Part shown: one piece after another, positions 12,527-20,422 of the stretch
How the letters are laid out: every line of letters begins with the position of its first letter
Position numbering within the stretch: the first letter of the stretch is position 1
NCBI RefSeq assembly: GCF_918698115.1
Contig: NZ_CAKKLV010000028.1
Span: 1 to 60,791 of the forward strand
Source: Peribacillus sp. Bi96
Lineage (GTDB): Bacteria > Bacillota > Bacilli > Bacillales > DSM-1321
DNA length: 60,791 nt
Direction of reading: 5' to 3'
Position numbers and translations under genes: made by a program
Notes under the pieces: model-generated
The model's input: only the letters and a program-made list of their open reading frames with translations
Databases searched by the model: none
Told to the model about the DNA's origin: nothing

Positions 12527-13312
12527 TTACGCTTCTTCGCCAACAGTTTCGTCTTCAATGCCCAATTCTTGTTTGATCCAATCATAACCTTCCGCTTCCA
12601 AGCGGGCAGCAAGTTCAGGACCACCTGATTTTACGACACGTCCTTGCATCATAACATGTACATAGTCAGGAGTGATGTAATTCAATAGACGTTGGTAGTG
12701 AGTGATGATCAAGCATCCAAAGTCTTCTCCGCGCATTTCATTGATTCCTTTTGAAACGACTTTAAGTGCATCGATATCAAGCCCTGAATCAATCTCATCT
12801 AAAATGGCAATTTTAGGTTGAATCATCATTAATTGAAGAATCTCGTTACGTTTTTTCTCTCCGCCGGAAAAACCTTCATTTAAATAGCGTTGTGCCATAT
12901 CTTCATCCATTTCAAGGAATTCCATTTTTTGGTCCATCTGACGGATGAATTTCATCAATGAAATTTCATCGCCTTCTTCACGGCGTGCATTAATGGAAGA
13001 ACGTAAGAAGTCGGCGTTTGTAACACCATTGATTTCACTTGGATATTGCATAGCAAGGAATAGACCGACACGAGCACGCTCGTCGACTTCCATTTCCAAA
13101 ACGTCTTCACCATCGAATGTGATGCTTCCGCTTGTTACTTCATATTTTGGGTGACCCATGATTGCTGATGATAAAGTTGATTTACCAGTTCCATTGGGTC
13201 CCATGATCGCATGGATTTCTCCACCTTTAACTTCAAGGTTAACCCCTTTTAAAATCTCTTTACCTTCAATAGATACGTGAAGATCTTTAACCGTTAATGT
13301 AGAAGCTGACAT
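12527..13312 (-). CDS. sufC: Fe-S assembly ATPase SufC
   Basis: Cytosolic ABC-type ATPase of the SufBCD complex. The 261-residue protein has Walker A (GPNGTGKST, about 38-46), the SufC-type signature FSGGEKKRNE, and Walker B (IAILDEIDSGLDIDA). There is no transmembrane partner; the ATPase works on SufB/SufD. First gene of the operon, with GGAGG before the ATG. Confidence 0.97.
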   Translation of the reverse strand: MSASTLTVKDLHVSIEGKEILKGVNLEVKGGEIHAIMGPNGTGKSTLSSAIMGHPKYEVTSGSITFDGEDVLEMEVDERARVGLFLAMQYPSEINGVTNADFLRSSINARREEGDEISLMKFIRQMDQKMEFLEMDEDMAQRYLNEGFSGGEKKRNEILQLMMIQPKIAILDEIDSGLDIDALKVVSKGINEMRGEDFGCLIITHYQRLLNYITPDYVHVMMQGRVVKSGGPELAARLEAEGYDWIKQELGIEDETVGEEA

Positions 13313-13411
13313 AATAATACCTCCGTGAACTAATTCCTATTTTATTACCAGAAAGAAAAACTTTCTTTACTATAATTTTCGTAAAAGTATTCTCACTTTA
13401 TTCTCATTCCA

Positions 13412-13440
13412 ATTTTATAACAAATCCAATTTAGAATCAA
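13412..13440 (-). promoter_or_regulatory. Putative sigma-A promoter of the suf operon
   Basis: On the minus strand TTGATT and TAAAAT are separated by 17 bp, giving a leader of about 90 nt before sufC. No Fur-like or other operator is evident nearby. Confidence 0.4.
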
Positions 13441-14024
13441 CTAATATAGATAGGGGTTTCTACTTCTTACATGGTGAAAACCTGTCCAATTATAATAATA
13501 CTAACAGTTATAGCCAACATACAGCATATTAAGCCTTATTTAGCTTTTGTTAAAATTATCTTATTATTCGGCAAATCTTTGTTCTTATTAATATATGTTC
13601 AAAAGATTTGGTTGGAAGGCATGAACGGTTCACTTTGAAAAGAAAAAAACCGGACTGTTTGGTGTTATGTAAGATAATCCAATAAGGAAACCCTTATTTT
13701 CTGGACCACTTATCATTTTACCTCTACAGACCGATCTTTTAAAGAACTCTTTTATATGCTTAGCCGTGAATTTTGCGTTGTAGGTCTAGCACCATTTTGT
13801 TGCACTTTTCATGTTCCCTATCTCGTTCCTTCTCAACCTCGATACGGAGGTCTAAGTTTCTACTGTACTCACTGTAGCCAATCCCATGTGAAGACTGCAT
13901 CGCCTTTTCCATTTCGCTTGTTACATTTAACTCTAGAGTATTGATAGTGAACCATCCTTTCAAATTTGTGTTTCATTTTATTTCTTTCTTTAACCTTTTA
14001 CCCTACTTTTCATACTTTAAACAT
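13441..14024. other. Gene-poor stretch between suf and met operons
   Basis: AT-rich DNA with no convincing gene. A minus-strand frame at 13760-13963 (67 codons from TTG) has a charged, helix-prone C-terminal half rich in E, K and R but no usable ribosome binding site at its TTG or at the internal ATG (13912). It could be a gene remnant; I cannot assign a function. Confidence 0.5.
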
Positions 14025-14055
14025 AAAAAAAACGACCCGAATTAAATCAGGCCGT
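14025..14055 (-). terminator. Terminator of the metNIQ operon
   Basis: On the minus strand ACGGCCTGA pairs with TTCGGGTCGT (two G-U pairs) and is followed by eight T residues, 10 bp past the metQ stop. Confidence 0.8.
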
Positions 14056-14065
14056 TCCTCTTGAA

Positions 14066-14902
14066 TCATTTATCCGCTGGTACAACCGCACCTTTGTATT
14101 CCTTAAGGATGAAATCTTTGATTTCTTTAGAATGCAATACTTCTACAAGCGCTTTGATTTCTTCTTTATTTTCATCGCCTTTATTTACAGCGATGACATT
14201 CACATAAGGTGATTCGGAATCTTCGATCGCAATTGAATCTTTCAATGGATTCAAGCCAGCGTCGATTGCATAGTTAGAGTTGATCAAAACAGCATCGCCT
14301 TCGCCGCTTTCATAGATTTTCGGAAGTAATGCCGCCTCATATTCAGCGTCGAATTTAAAGTTTTTCTTATTTTCAATGATGTCTTTCGTTGTAGCTGTCG
14401 TTTTATCGACGCCCTCTTTCAACTTGATGAGGCCATTCCTTTCCAACAGTGATAAAGCACGGCCATGGTCAGCGACAGAGCTGCTTAAAATGATCGTTGC
14501 TCCATCAGGAAGTTTATCGATGCTTTTATATTTTTGTGAATATAAACCGATAGGCTCGATGTGGATCCCGCCCGCATTGACGAAATCATATCCATTCTCT
14601 TTAATTGCCGACTCTAAGAAAGGTAAGTGTTGAAAATAGTTAGCATCCAATTCCTTATCGTTTAACGCCTTATTCGGTAAAACATAGTCCTGGAATGTTT
14701 CGATTTCCAAATCGATGCCTTTTTCTTTAAGTATTGGCTTTGCTTTCTCAAGGATTTCAGCATGCGGAACATTTGATGCACCTACAACTAATTTCTTCGA
14801 TTCTTTTTCCGTATCGCTGCCGCTTTTATCCTTTTCACTTCCACAAGCTGCCAAAGCGATCGATAACACTAAAATTAATGCAAATCCCAAAAACTTTTTC
14901 AT
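14066..14902 (-). CDS. metQ: Methionine ABC transporter substrate-binding lipoprotein MetQ
   Basis: Lipid-anchored receptor that delivers methionine to the MetNI permease. The 278-residue protein has a lipoprotein signal with lipobox LAACG at about 17-21, then an NlpA-family domain (VGASNVPHAEILEKAKP, NYFQHLPFL, YVNVIAVNKGD). Last gene of metN-metI-metQ, 15 bp after metI. The operon sits behind an S-box riboswitch, which fits methionine/SAM control. Confidence 0.95.
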   Translation of the reverse strand: MKKFLGFALILVLSIALAACGSEKDKSGSDTEKESKKLVVGASNVPHAEILEKAKPILKEKGIDLEIETFQDYVLPNKALNDKELDANYFQHLPFLESAIKENGYDFVNAGGIHIEPIGLYSQKYKSIDKLPDGATIILSSSVADHGRALSLLERNGLIKLKEGVDKTTATTKDIIENKKNFKFDAEYEAALLPKIYESGEGDAVLINSNYAIDAGLNPLKDSIAIEDSESPYVNVIAVNKGDENKEEIKALVEVLHSKEIKDFILKEYKGAVVPADK

Positions 14903-14917
14903 TCAATTCATCTCCCT

Positions 14918-15586
14918 TTATCTTTTGTCCAATTTAGATGTAATCATATCTCCAATAATTTGAATAATGAAGACGATAATTAAAATAACGATAGTCGCTA
15001 CAAGAGTAACGTCATTGTGATTTCTTTGATAACCGTCCAGATAGGCTAGATTACCAAGCCCTCCTGCACCGATGACACCAGCCATTGCTGTGTAGCCGAC
15101 CAATGCAATCGATGTTACCGTAATCCCGGAAATAAGGGCCGGCATCGACTCTGGAAGCAGTACCTTCCAAATGATCGTGCTCGTTTTAGCCCCCATAGAT
15201 TTAGCAGCTTCAATTACACCTTTATCGATTTCACGGAGGCCGATTTCAACCATACGTGCATAAAATGGGGCCGCACCGATAATAAGTGCTGGCAGTGCAG
15301 CATTCTCACCAATCATGGAACCGACAAGTGCTTTAGTGAATGGAATGAGCAGCACGATCAAAATAAGAAACGGAATGGAACGGAATATATTAACGACAGC
15401 ACTCATGACCACGTTAACCGCCCGATTTTGCCACATATTCCCTTTCCCTGTCAAGAACAGGATCAACCCTAATAGTATGCCTATAAAAAAGGTAGCTACT
15501 ACAGAGATGCTCGTCATATATAGTGTTTCTTTCGTTGCTTCAATAATGTCTTCCCAATCCACATTCGGCAATAATTCTTCAAGCAT
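14918..15586 (-). CDS. metI: Methionine ABC transporter permease MetI (MetP)
   Basis: Membrane channel of the methionine importer. A 222-residue protein with five or six hydrophobic segments and the permease EAA loop around EAAKSMGAKTSTIIWKVLLP (about 127-146), followed by GVIGAGGLGNLAY. Its start overlaps the metN end by 8 bp, so translation is probably coupled. Called metP in B. subtilis nomenclature. Confidence 0.95.
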   Translation of the reverse strand: MLEELLPNVDWEDIIEATKETLYMTSISVVATFFIGILLGLILFLTGKGNMWQNRAVNVVMSAVVNIFRSIPFLILIVLLIPFTKALVGSMIGENAALPALIIGAAPFYARMVEIGLREIDKGVIEAAKSMGAKTSTIIWKVLLPESMPALISGITVTSIALVGYTAMAGVIGAGGLGNLAYLDGYQRNHNDVTLVATIVILIIVFIIQIIGDMITSKLDKR

Positions 15587-16613
15587 GAGTAATCACCTCC
15601 ACGCCTACCTGCTGCTCTTTAATGAATTCGATTGCGCGGAGCATTTCATCCTCTGTGCCATCAAGATGGATGAACAGCGTTCCATATGAACCACTTCTCG
15701 TTTGGGATATCTTACCTTGAACGATATTGACGTCCAACTCGAAGTTACGTACGAGCTTGGTGATCAACGGACTTTCGGCATGGTCCCCTACAAAGGTCAG
15801 TTGAATAACTTTACCTGCAGGAAAGCGTTCGAGTAAATGGTCCATTGTTTCTTTCGTTTCTTCCGGTTCCGTTACCTGTTGCACGAAACGCTTTGTCATT
15901 TGTTCTTTAGGATTCTTGAAAACATCCAGCACAGGTCCCTGTTCAACAACTTGCCCGCTTTCCATCACAGCCACACGGTGACAGATTTTACGTATTACAT
16001 GCATCTCATGTGTTATCAACACAATCGTTAGCCCAAGGCGCTGATTGATGTCAACAAGCAATTCAAGAATTGAATCAGTAGTCTGTGGATCTAAAGCAGA
16101 AGTCGCTTCATCACATAGCAGTACTTTAGGATCATTGGCAAGAGCCCTGGCTATTCCCACCCTTTGCTTTTGCCCACCGCTCAATTGCGATGGATAAGCC
16201 TTTTCCCTGCCTTCCAGTCCGACTAACTTGATTAATTCGTTCACACGCTTGGTGCGTTCATATTTCGAAACTCCTGCAATTTCCAACGGAAAGGATATGT
16301 TCTCCTGGACGGTCCTGGACCACAATAGATTGAAATGTTGGAAAATCATGCTGATTTCTTGACGGGCCTTACGAAGCTTTGCCCCATTTATCTTAGAAAT
16401 TTCCTTATCAGCCACCACAACGGATCCCTCCGTGGGTGTTTCCAAGCCATTGAGCATTCTGATCAAAGTACTTTTCCCAGCTCCACTGTAGCCAATAATA
16501 CCGAAAATCTCGCCTTTATTTATTTCAACATTTACATTATTTACAGCCTTGATCGTCTCACTGCTTCCTTTTCCTGTTCGAAACAGCTTACTGACATTAG
16601 TCAATGTAATCAT
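15579..16613 (-). CDS. metN: Methionine ABC transporter ATP-binding protein MetN
   Basis: ATPase of the methionine importer. The 344-residue protein carries Walker A (GYSGAGKST, about 38-46), Q-loop, signature LSGGQKQRV, Walker B (LLCDEATSALD), H-loop (LITHEMHV) and a C-terminal NIL/ACT-like domain (about 265-340), which in MetN proteins binds methionine and inhibits transport. GAGGTGAG precedes the ATG. First gene of the operon, downstream of the S-box leader. Confidence 0.96.
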   Translation of the reverse strand: MITLTNVSKLFRTGKGSSETIKAVNNVNVEINKGEIFGIIGYSGAGKSTLIRMLNGLETPTEGSVVVADKEISKINGAKLRKARQEISMIFQHFNLLWSRTVQENISFPLEIAGVSKYERTKRVNELIKLVGLEGREKAYPSQLSGGQKQRVGIARALANDPKVLLCDEATSALDPQTTDSILELLVDINQRLGLTIVLITHEMHVIRKICHRVAVMESGQVVEQGPVLDVFKNPKEQMTKRFVQQVTEPEETKETMDHLLERFPAGKVIQLTFVGDHAESPLITKLVRNFELDVNIVQGKISQTRSGSYGTLFIHLDGTEDEMLRAIEFIKEQQVGVEVITHA

Positions 16614-16730
16614 TAATACTCACCTCTTTTATCCAATAAAACCTATGAACTTAGTTGATTTCTCTACATAATTAGTTTGTGCTTTTAACAATTTCGCTGC
16701 CCATGCAAAGGTTACCCCAATATGGAATAG

Positions 16731-16893
16731 AAAAAACCTTTCTGCATGAGCAGAAAGGCAGGTAAAAAGATTGGCCTTCCTCTCATCTTCCAAAGTAATT
16801 AAACTTTGTGTGAATTGGCACCTTTCCAAGGAAATCTCCTTGTCGGTTGCCGGGTTTCATCGGGCACATCCCTCCACCTCTCTTGATAAGAGC
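16731..16893 (-). promoter_or_regulatory. SAM (S-box) riboswitch with terminator, upstream of metN
   Basis: On the minus strand the aptamer starts near 16893 with CTTATCAAGAGAGGTGGAGG, continues through ATGAAACCCGGCAACC, and closes with AAGATGAGAGG near 16778; these are the conserved S-box core elements. An intrinsic terminator (CCTTTCTGC with GCAGAAAGG, then six T) follows at 16731-16758. Binding of SAM is expected to favour the terminator and shut off metNIQ. The rest of the 16614-17009 gap holds no gene. Confidence 0.95.
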
Positions 16894-17009
16894 TAATATA
16901 TAGAATATTTTGTACATCATTAAGTTCTTTAGTATGGTGAAATTTTATCATAGATAAAAAAGGAGTGCAATGTATAATATTTCTATAATAATATGAACTT
17001 GTCTTTTCC

Positions 17010-18320
17010 TTAAATCGTTTTAGAAGCCAAGGAGACGATATTCGTCGCTTTTTCAATTGCCTGCTCTAAATCTTCAATTAAATCCTCAACATTTTCTATC
17101 CCAATGGATAGTCGGACTTGATCAGCACTCACACCCGCTTTCGCCAGACCTGCCTCATTCAATTGTTGATGGGTCGTACTGGCGGGATGGATGATTAAAC
17201 TCTTAGCATCCCCAACATTCGCTACATGGGACCATAATTCAACCGAATTGATAAGTTTTGCTCCGGCCTCACGGTCACCTTGTATTCCGAAGGTCACAAC
17301 CGCTCCAGCTCCCTTAGGCAAGTATTTATCTGCAAGGGCTTTATCCGGATGATCCTCATTAGCAGGATATGAAACCCAGGTCACAGCCGGTTGATTTCTC
17401 AAATATTGAATGACAGACTTGGTGTTCGAGATATGCTCTTTCATTCTTACATGCAGCGTTTCAAGTCCAAGCGTAAACTGAAATGCACTTTGGGCACTTA
17501 ACGAAGGGCCTAAATCACGAAGTAATTGCACACGGGCTTTTGTAATAAAAGCAGCGGGTCCAACTGCCTCCGAGTACACGAGACCATCGTAGCTTGGATC
17601 AGGCTCGGTAAAGCCAGGGTAGTTTGGCGAGTTCCAGTCGAACTTCCCTCCGTCCACAATGACACCGCCTAATGTCGTTCCATTACCCAATAGCCATTTT
17701 GTAGCAGAGTGGATGACAATATCCGCTCCAAAATCAATGGGTCTGCAAAGATATGGTGTAGCGAAGGTATTATCGATAATTAAAGGTATGCCGGCATCGT
17801 GGGCGATATCCGCTACTGCTTCGATATCTAAAACCCTCAAGCTTGGATTTCCAATTGTTTCAGCAAATATGGCTTTTGTTTTTGGCGTAATCGCCCTTTT
17901 AAAATTTTCAGGGTCATCAGGGGAGACGAATTTCACTTTAATCCCATATTTAGGGAGAGTATTTTCAAAAAGATTATACGTACCACCATACAATGTAGAG
18001 GCTGAAACAATCTCATCCCCTGCACCGGCAATATTTAAGATTGACAGGGAAATGGCCGCCATTCCGCTTGCTGTTGCCAATCCGCCGATCCCGCCTTCCA
18101 ATAAGGCCATTCTTTCCTCGAAAACGCTGACCGTGGGGTTATGGAGTCGAGAATAGATATAGCCATTCTCCTTTAAGCCAAATAAATTCGCTGCATGGTC
18201 GGTGTCTTTGAACAAGTATGCATTGCTTTGGTAAATAGGAACTGCACGGGCACCTGTTTCATCAGCTTGCAGACCACCATGAACACTCAATGTTTCGAAA
18301 CGCAACTTTTTCTCTGACAT
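17010..18320 (-). CDS. metY: O-acetylhomoserine sulfhydrylase (MetY-type)
   Basis: PLP enzyme of the Cys/Met metabolism family that makes homocysteine from O-acetylhomoserine and sulfide. The 436-residue length and an N-terminus of ETLSVHGG...AVPIYQSNAYLF point to MetY rather than to the shorter (about 380) cystathionine synthases. The PLP lysine lies in SATKWLLGNGTTLGG (about 208-222), with YSRLHNPT and GDAKSLIIHPASTTH as further signatures. It is monocistronic behind its own S-box riboswitch, which supports a methionine-synthesis role. It is inserted between metN and yusE relative to B. subtilis gene order as I recall it. Confidence 0.93.
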   Translation of the reverse strand: MSEKKLRFETLSVHGGLQADETGARAVPIYQSNAYLFKDTDHAANLFGLKENGYIYSRLHNPTVSVFEERMALLEGGIGGLATASGMAAISLSILNIAGAGDEIVSASTLYGGTYNLFENTLPKYGIKVKFVSPDDPENFKRAITPKTKAIFAETIGNPSLRVLDIEAVADIAHDAGIPLIIDNTFATPYLCRPIDFGADIVIHSATKWLLGNGTTLGGVIVDGGKFDWNSPNYPGFTEPDPSYDGLVYSEAVGPAAFITKARVQLLRDLGPSLSAQSAFQFTLGLETLHVRMKEHISNTKSVIQYLRNQPAVTWVSYPANEDHPDKALADKYLPKGAGAVVTFGIQGDREAGAKLINSVELWSHVANVGDAKSLIIHPASTTHQQLNEAGLAKAGVSADQVRLSIGIENVEDLIEDLEQAIEKATNIVSLASKTI

Positions 18321-18387
18321 AGGCTTTCTCCTCTTCTTCTATCGATTTAGTTGGAATTATAATAAAACCGGGAAATCCATTGAATAA

Positions 18388-18533
18388 CAAAAAAACCACT
18401 TCCACAAGAAGAGGTTTTCATACACACCTCATCTTCCAGAGCCAACACTCTGCTGGAATTAGCACCGTATATAAATTTATACCGGTTGCCGGGCTTCGTC
18501 GGGCCAGTCCCTCCGCCACTCTTGATAAGAACT
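18388..18533 (-). promoter_or_regulatory. SAM (S-box) riboswitch with terminator, upstream of metY
   Basis: On the minus strand CTTATCAAGAGTGGCGGAGG begins the aptamer, followed by GACGAAGCCCGGCAACCGG and the closing GATGAGGTGTG. The terminator ACCTCTTC / GAAGTGGT with a seven-T run is at 18388-18417. Same class as the metN leader, with a divergent P3/P4 region, so the two are not a recent copy. Confidence 0.95.
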
Positions 18534-18564
18534 ATTAAATTCAGCAGTTACTTTCTTAATTCAA

Positions 18565-18593
18565 AATATAGCATTTTACATTTATCCAGTCAA
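18565..18593 (-). promoter_or_regulatory. Sigma-A promoter of metY
   Basis: TTGACT, a 17-bp spacer and TATATT on the minus strand. The predicted transcript start (about 18558) is just upstream of the S-box aptamer. Confidence 0.65.
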
Positions 18594-18651
18594 TGAATAG
18601 TTAGAATATTCTTTGTTTTATTTAGATTTTGGCCCTTACCTATACAAAGCT

Positions 18652-18678
18652 AAAAAACCAACCCGTAACTGGTTGGTT
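18652..18678 (-). terminator. Terminator of yusF-yusE
   Basis: AACCAACC and GGTTGGTT stem followed by a T-run on the minus strand, 3 bp past the yusE stop. Confidence 0.8.
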
Positions 18679-18680
18679 TC

Positions 18681-18989
18681 TTAGCTAATTTCCTTAAGCA
18701 ATCCATACAAATAAGGAACGGATTGAAAGGCATATATTTTTTTGTACAGCTTTCCTTCTTTGAAAAGCAATAAACAAGGGACGCTTTCAATTTCATACGA
18801 TTCCGCAAATGCTTGAACATAATTCATGTTCATTTTGCCTGCCTTAAAATCCGGGAAAAGTTCCAATGAAATCGTCAGCATCTTGGAAGCCACCTGACAG
18901 GTACCACATAAAGGCGTATATAAATATAAGCAAAAGGTTTCCCCTTTTTCAACAGCAAGCTGACACTCTTCTTCTTTCCATTCCCGCAT
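18681..18989 (-). CDS. yusE: Thioredoxin-like protein YusE
   Basis: A 102-residue thioredoxin-fold protein with the redox motif PLCGTCQ (CxxC about 29-32) and the cis-proline region SVPCLLLF. No signal peptide, so cytoplasmic; the partner is unknown. It starts at ATG 18989, or TTG 18992, a few bases after the yusF stop (TAATTGATG), so the two genes are cotranscribed. Same order as in the B. subtilis yus block. Confidence 0.88.
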   Translation of the reverse strand: MREWKEEECQLAVEKGETFCLYLYTPLCGTCQVASKMLTISLELFPDFKAGKMNMNYVQAFAESYEIESVPCLLLFKEGKLYKKIYAFQSVPYLYGLLKEIS

Positions 18990-18992
18990 CAA

Positions 18993-19358
18993 TTAGTCGT
19001 TCACCCTTTGACTTAAATATTTCATTTTCACATTCATATTGGCAGATAAAAGGACAGTTGCGATATGATGTTCGGGCGAGCTTTCCACTTCCTTGTACAT
19101 TTTATTAATGTACAAGTGGTTCGCTTCCGGCATTTCCCTCCGGAATTGCTTCCGCAGCTTTTCTCCTGATTCATCTGCGTCAAAAAGGAGATAGACATCA
19201 CGATCCATTAATTCATCAACAAATTCATCTAGCTTAGTTAATGATATGGTTCCATTCGTACATCTTATTTCCACATCTTCATTTAAAACGGAGGCAACTT
19301 TTCTTCTATCGGAACTGCCTTCTACAATGATCACTTTATCGAATTCGCCGCATTCCAT
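18993..19358 (-). CDS. yusF: Toprim domain protein YusF
   Basis: A 121-residue single Toprim domain: IIVEGSSDRRKV (about 10-21) has the catalytic glutamate, and LLFDADESGEKLR has the DxD motif. Toprim domains of this small type occur in RNase M5-like and primase-like proteins; the substrate of YusF is unknown. The ATG at 19358 has GGAG 7 nt upstream. Directly upstream of yusE. Confidence 0.87.
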   Translation of the reverse strand: MECGEFDKVIIVEGSSDRRKVASVLNEDVEIRCTNGTISLTKLDEFVDELMDRDVYLLFDADESGEKLRKQFRREMPEANHLYINKMYKEVESSPEHHIATVLLSANMNVKMKYLSQRVND

Positions 19359-19408
19359 GTCATCACTCCATCTCACGAATTATGTGCGCAACTGCCATAA
19401 CCAAAATG

Positions 19409-19440
19409 AAAAAGAGAGCAGGCCATTATCTGGCCCCCTC
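19409..19440 (-). terminator. Terminator after gcvH
   Basis: On the minus strand GAGGGGGCCA and TGGCCTGCTCTC form an imperfect stem followed by TTTTT, 9 bp past the gcvH stop. Confidence 0.7.
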
Positions 19441-19449
19441 TACTTCGCT

Positions 19450-19830
19450 TTACCCGTTAATCAAGCTCTCATATTCTTCAGCGCTCATCAGGTTTTCAAT
19501 ATCACTGCTATTTGCTGGTTCCAGCACGATCATCCATGCTTTTTCAAAAGGAGATTCATTCACATACTCAGGGTTGTCACTTAAATCATCGTTCACTTCA
19601 ACAACCTTGCCACTGATTGGAGCATAAAGCTCAGAAACGGTTTTAACGGATTCAACACTTCCAAATGGCTCGTTCGCTTTCAATTCATCCCCGACCTCTG
19701 GAAGCTCGACGAAAACGATGTCCCCAAGTTCGGACTGGGCAAAAGCTGTTATTCCGATGCGGACTGTTCCATCTTCCGTTTTGACCCATTCATGTTCTTT
19801 AGTGTAACGAAGTTCTTTTGGCGTTGTCAT
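19450..19830 (-). CDS. gcvH: Glycine cleavage system H protein GcvH
   Basis: Lipoyl carrier of the glycine cleavage system; in Bacillus it is also the hub for lipoate relay to other dehydrogenases. The 126-residue protein has the lipoylated lysine in [12 protein letters not shown] (about residue 63) and the family N-terminus [14 protein letters not shown] 19830 has GGAGGG 8 nt upstream; the in-frame upstream extension is not needed. It stands alone with its own terminator, as in B. subtilis (yusH). Confidence 0.97.
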   Translation of the reverse strand: MTTPKELRYTKEHEWVKTEDGTVRIGITAFAQSELGDIVFVELPEVGDELKANEPFGSVESVKTVSELYAPISGKVVEVNDDLSDNPEYVNESPFEKAWMIVLEPANSSDIENLMSAEEYESLING

Positions 19831-19927
19831 TATTAATTCCCTCCATATGTACATCTTGTTTTATCTATTACATTATAAGGTAGAACTTTGTTTTAAGTAA
19901 GAAATTAACCAAATATTTTGTGTAATT

Positions 19928-20284
19928 TTAGTTCCAAGCCTGTTCGAATTGCTCTTCTTTGAAACCCACTGTCACTTTAGTGCCATCCGTTACAATCGGT
20001 CTTTTTAGCAGCATGCCATCAGTGGACAATATATCAAGCATCTCTGTTTCAGAAGCTTCTTTCAGCTTATCCTTTAACCCGAGCTCCCGATATTTTTGAC
20101 CGCTAGTATTGAAAAACTTCTTCAACTCTAATCCGCTGTTTTTATAAAGTTGTTCGATTTCAGTTCGAGAAGGTGGATTTTCCGCTATATGGATCGCTTC
20201 ATATTGCAGTTCATGACTATCCAACCACTTCTTCGCATTACGGCATGTGCCGCATTTTGGGTACCAATATAATGTTAATCCCAT
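19928..20284 (-). CDS. yusI: ArsC/Spx family thioredoxin-like protein YusI
   Basis: A 118-residue protein of the arsenate reductase/Spx/MgsR superfamily. WYPKCGTCRNAKKWL gives the N-terminal CxxC (about 10-13), and LLKRPIVTDG contains the arginine typical of ArsC-like proteins. It resembles YusI and YffB-type proteins more than the transcription regulator Spx; true arsenate reduction is doubtful. Start at ATG 20284 (or the adjacent 20287) after GGTGGTG. Confidence 0.85.
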   Translation of the reverse strand: MGLTLYWYPKCGTCRNAKKWLDSHELQYEAIHIAENPPSRTEIEQLYKNSGLELKKFFNTSGQKYRELGLKDKLKEASETEMLDILSTDGMLLKRPIVTDGTKVTVGFKEEQFEQAWN

Positions 20285-20374
20285 CATTTCACCACCTACC
20301 AATAGAATACCCGTTTTCACCACGCAATACAACGAAATGTCCTTTGATTTTCCAACGTGATTTCATCAAAGCAA

Positions 20375-20406
20375 AGGGAATGCCTATTACGGGCATTCCC
20401 TTTTAA
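20375..20406 (-). terminator. Terminator of the fadNAE operon
   Basis: A perfect AAGGGAATGCC / GGCATTCCCTT stem 17 bp past the fadE stop. The downstream minus-strand T-run is short and interrupted (TTTGCTTTG). Confidence 0.65.
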
Positions 20407-20422
20407 GATTTCAATTTATTTC

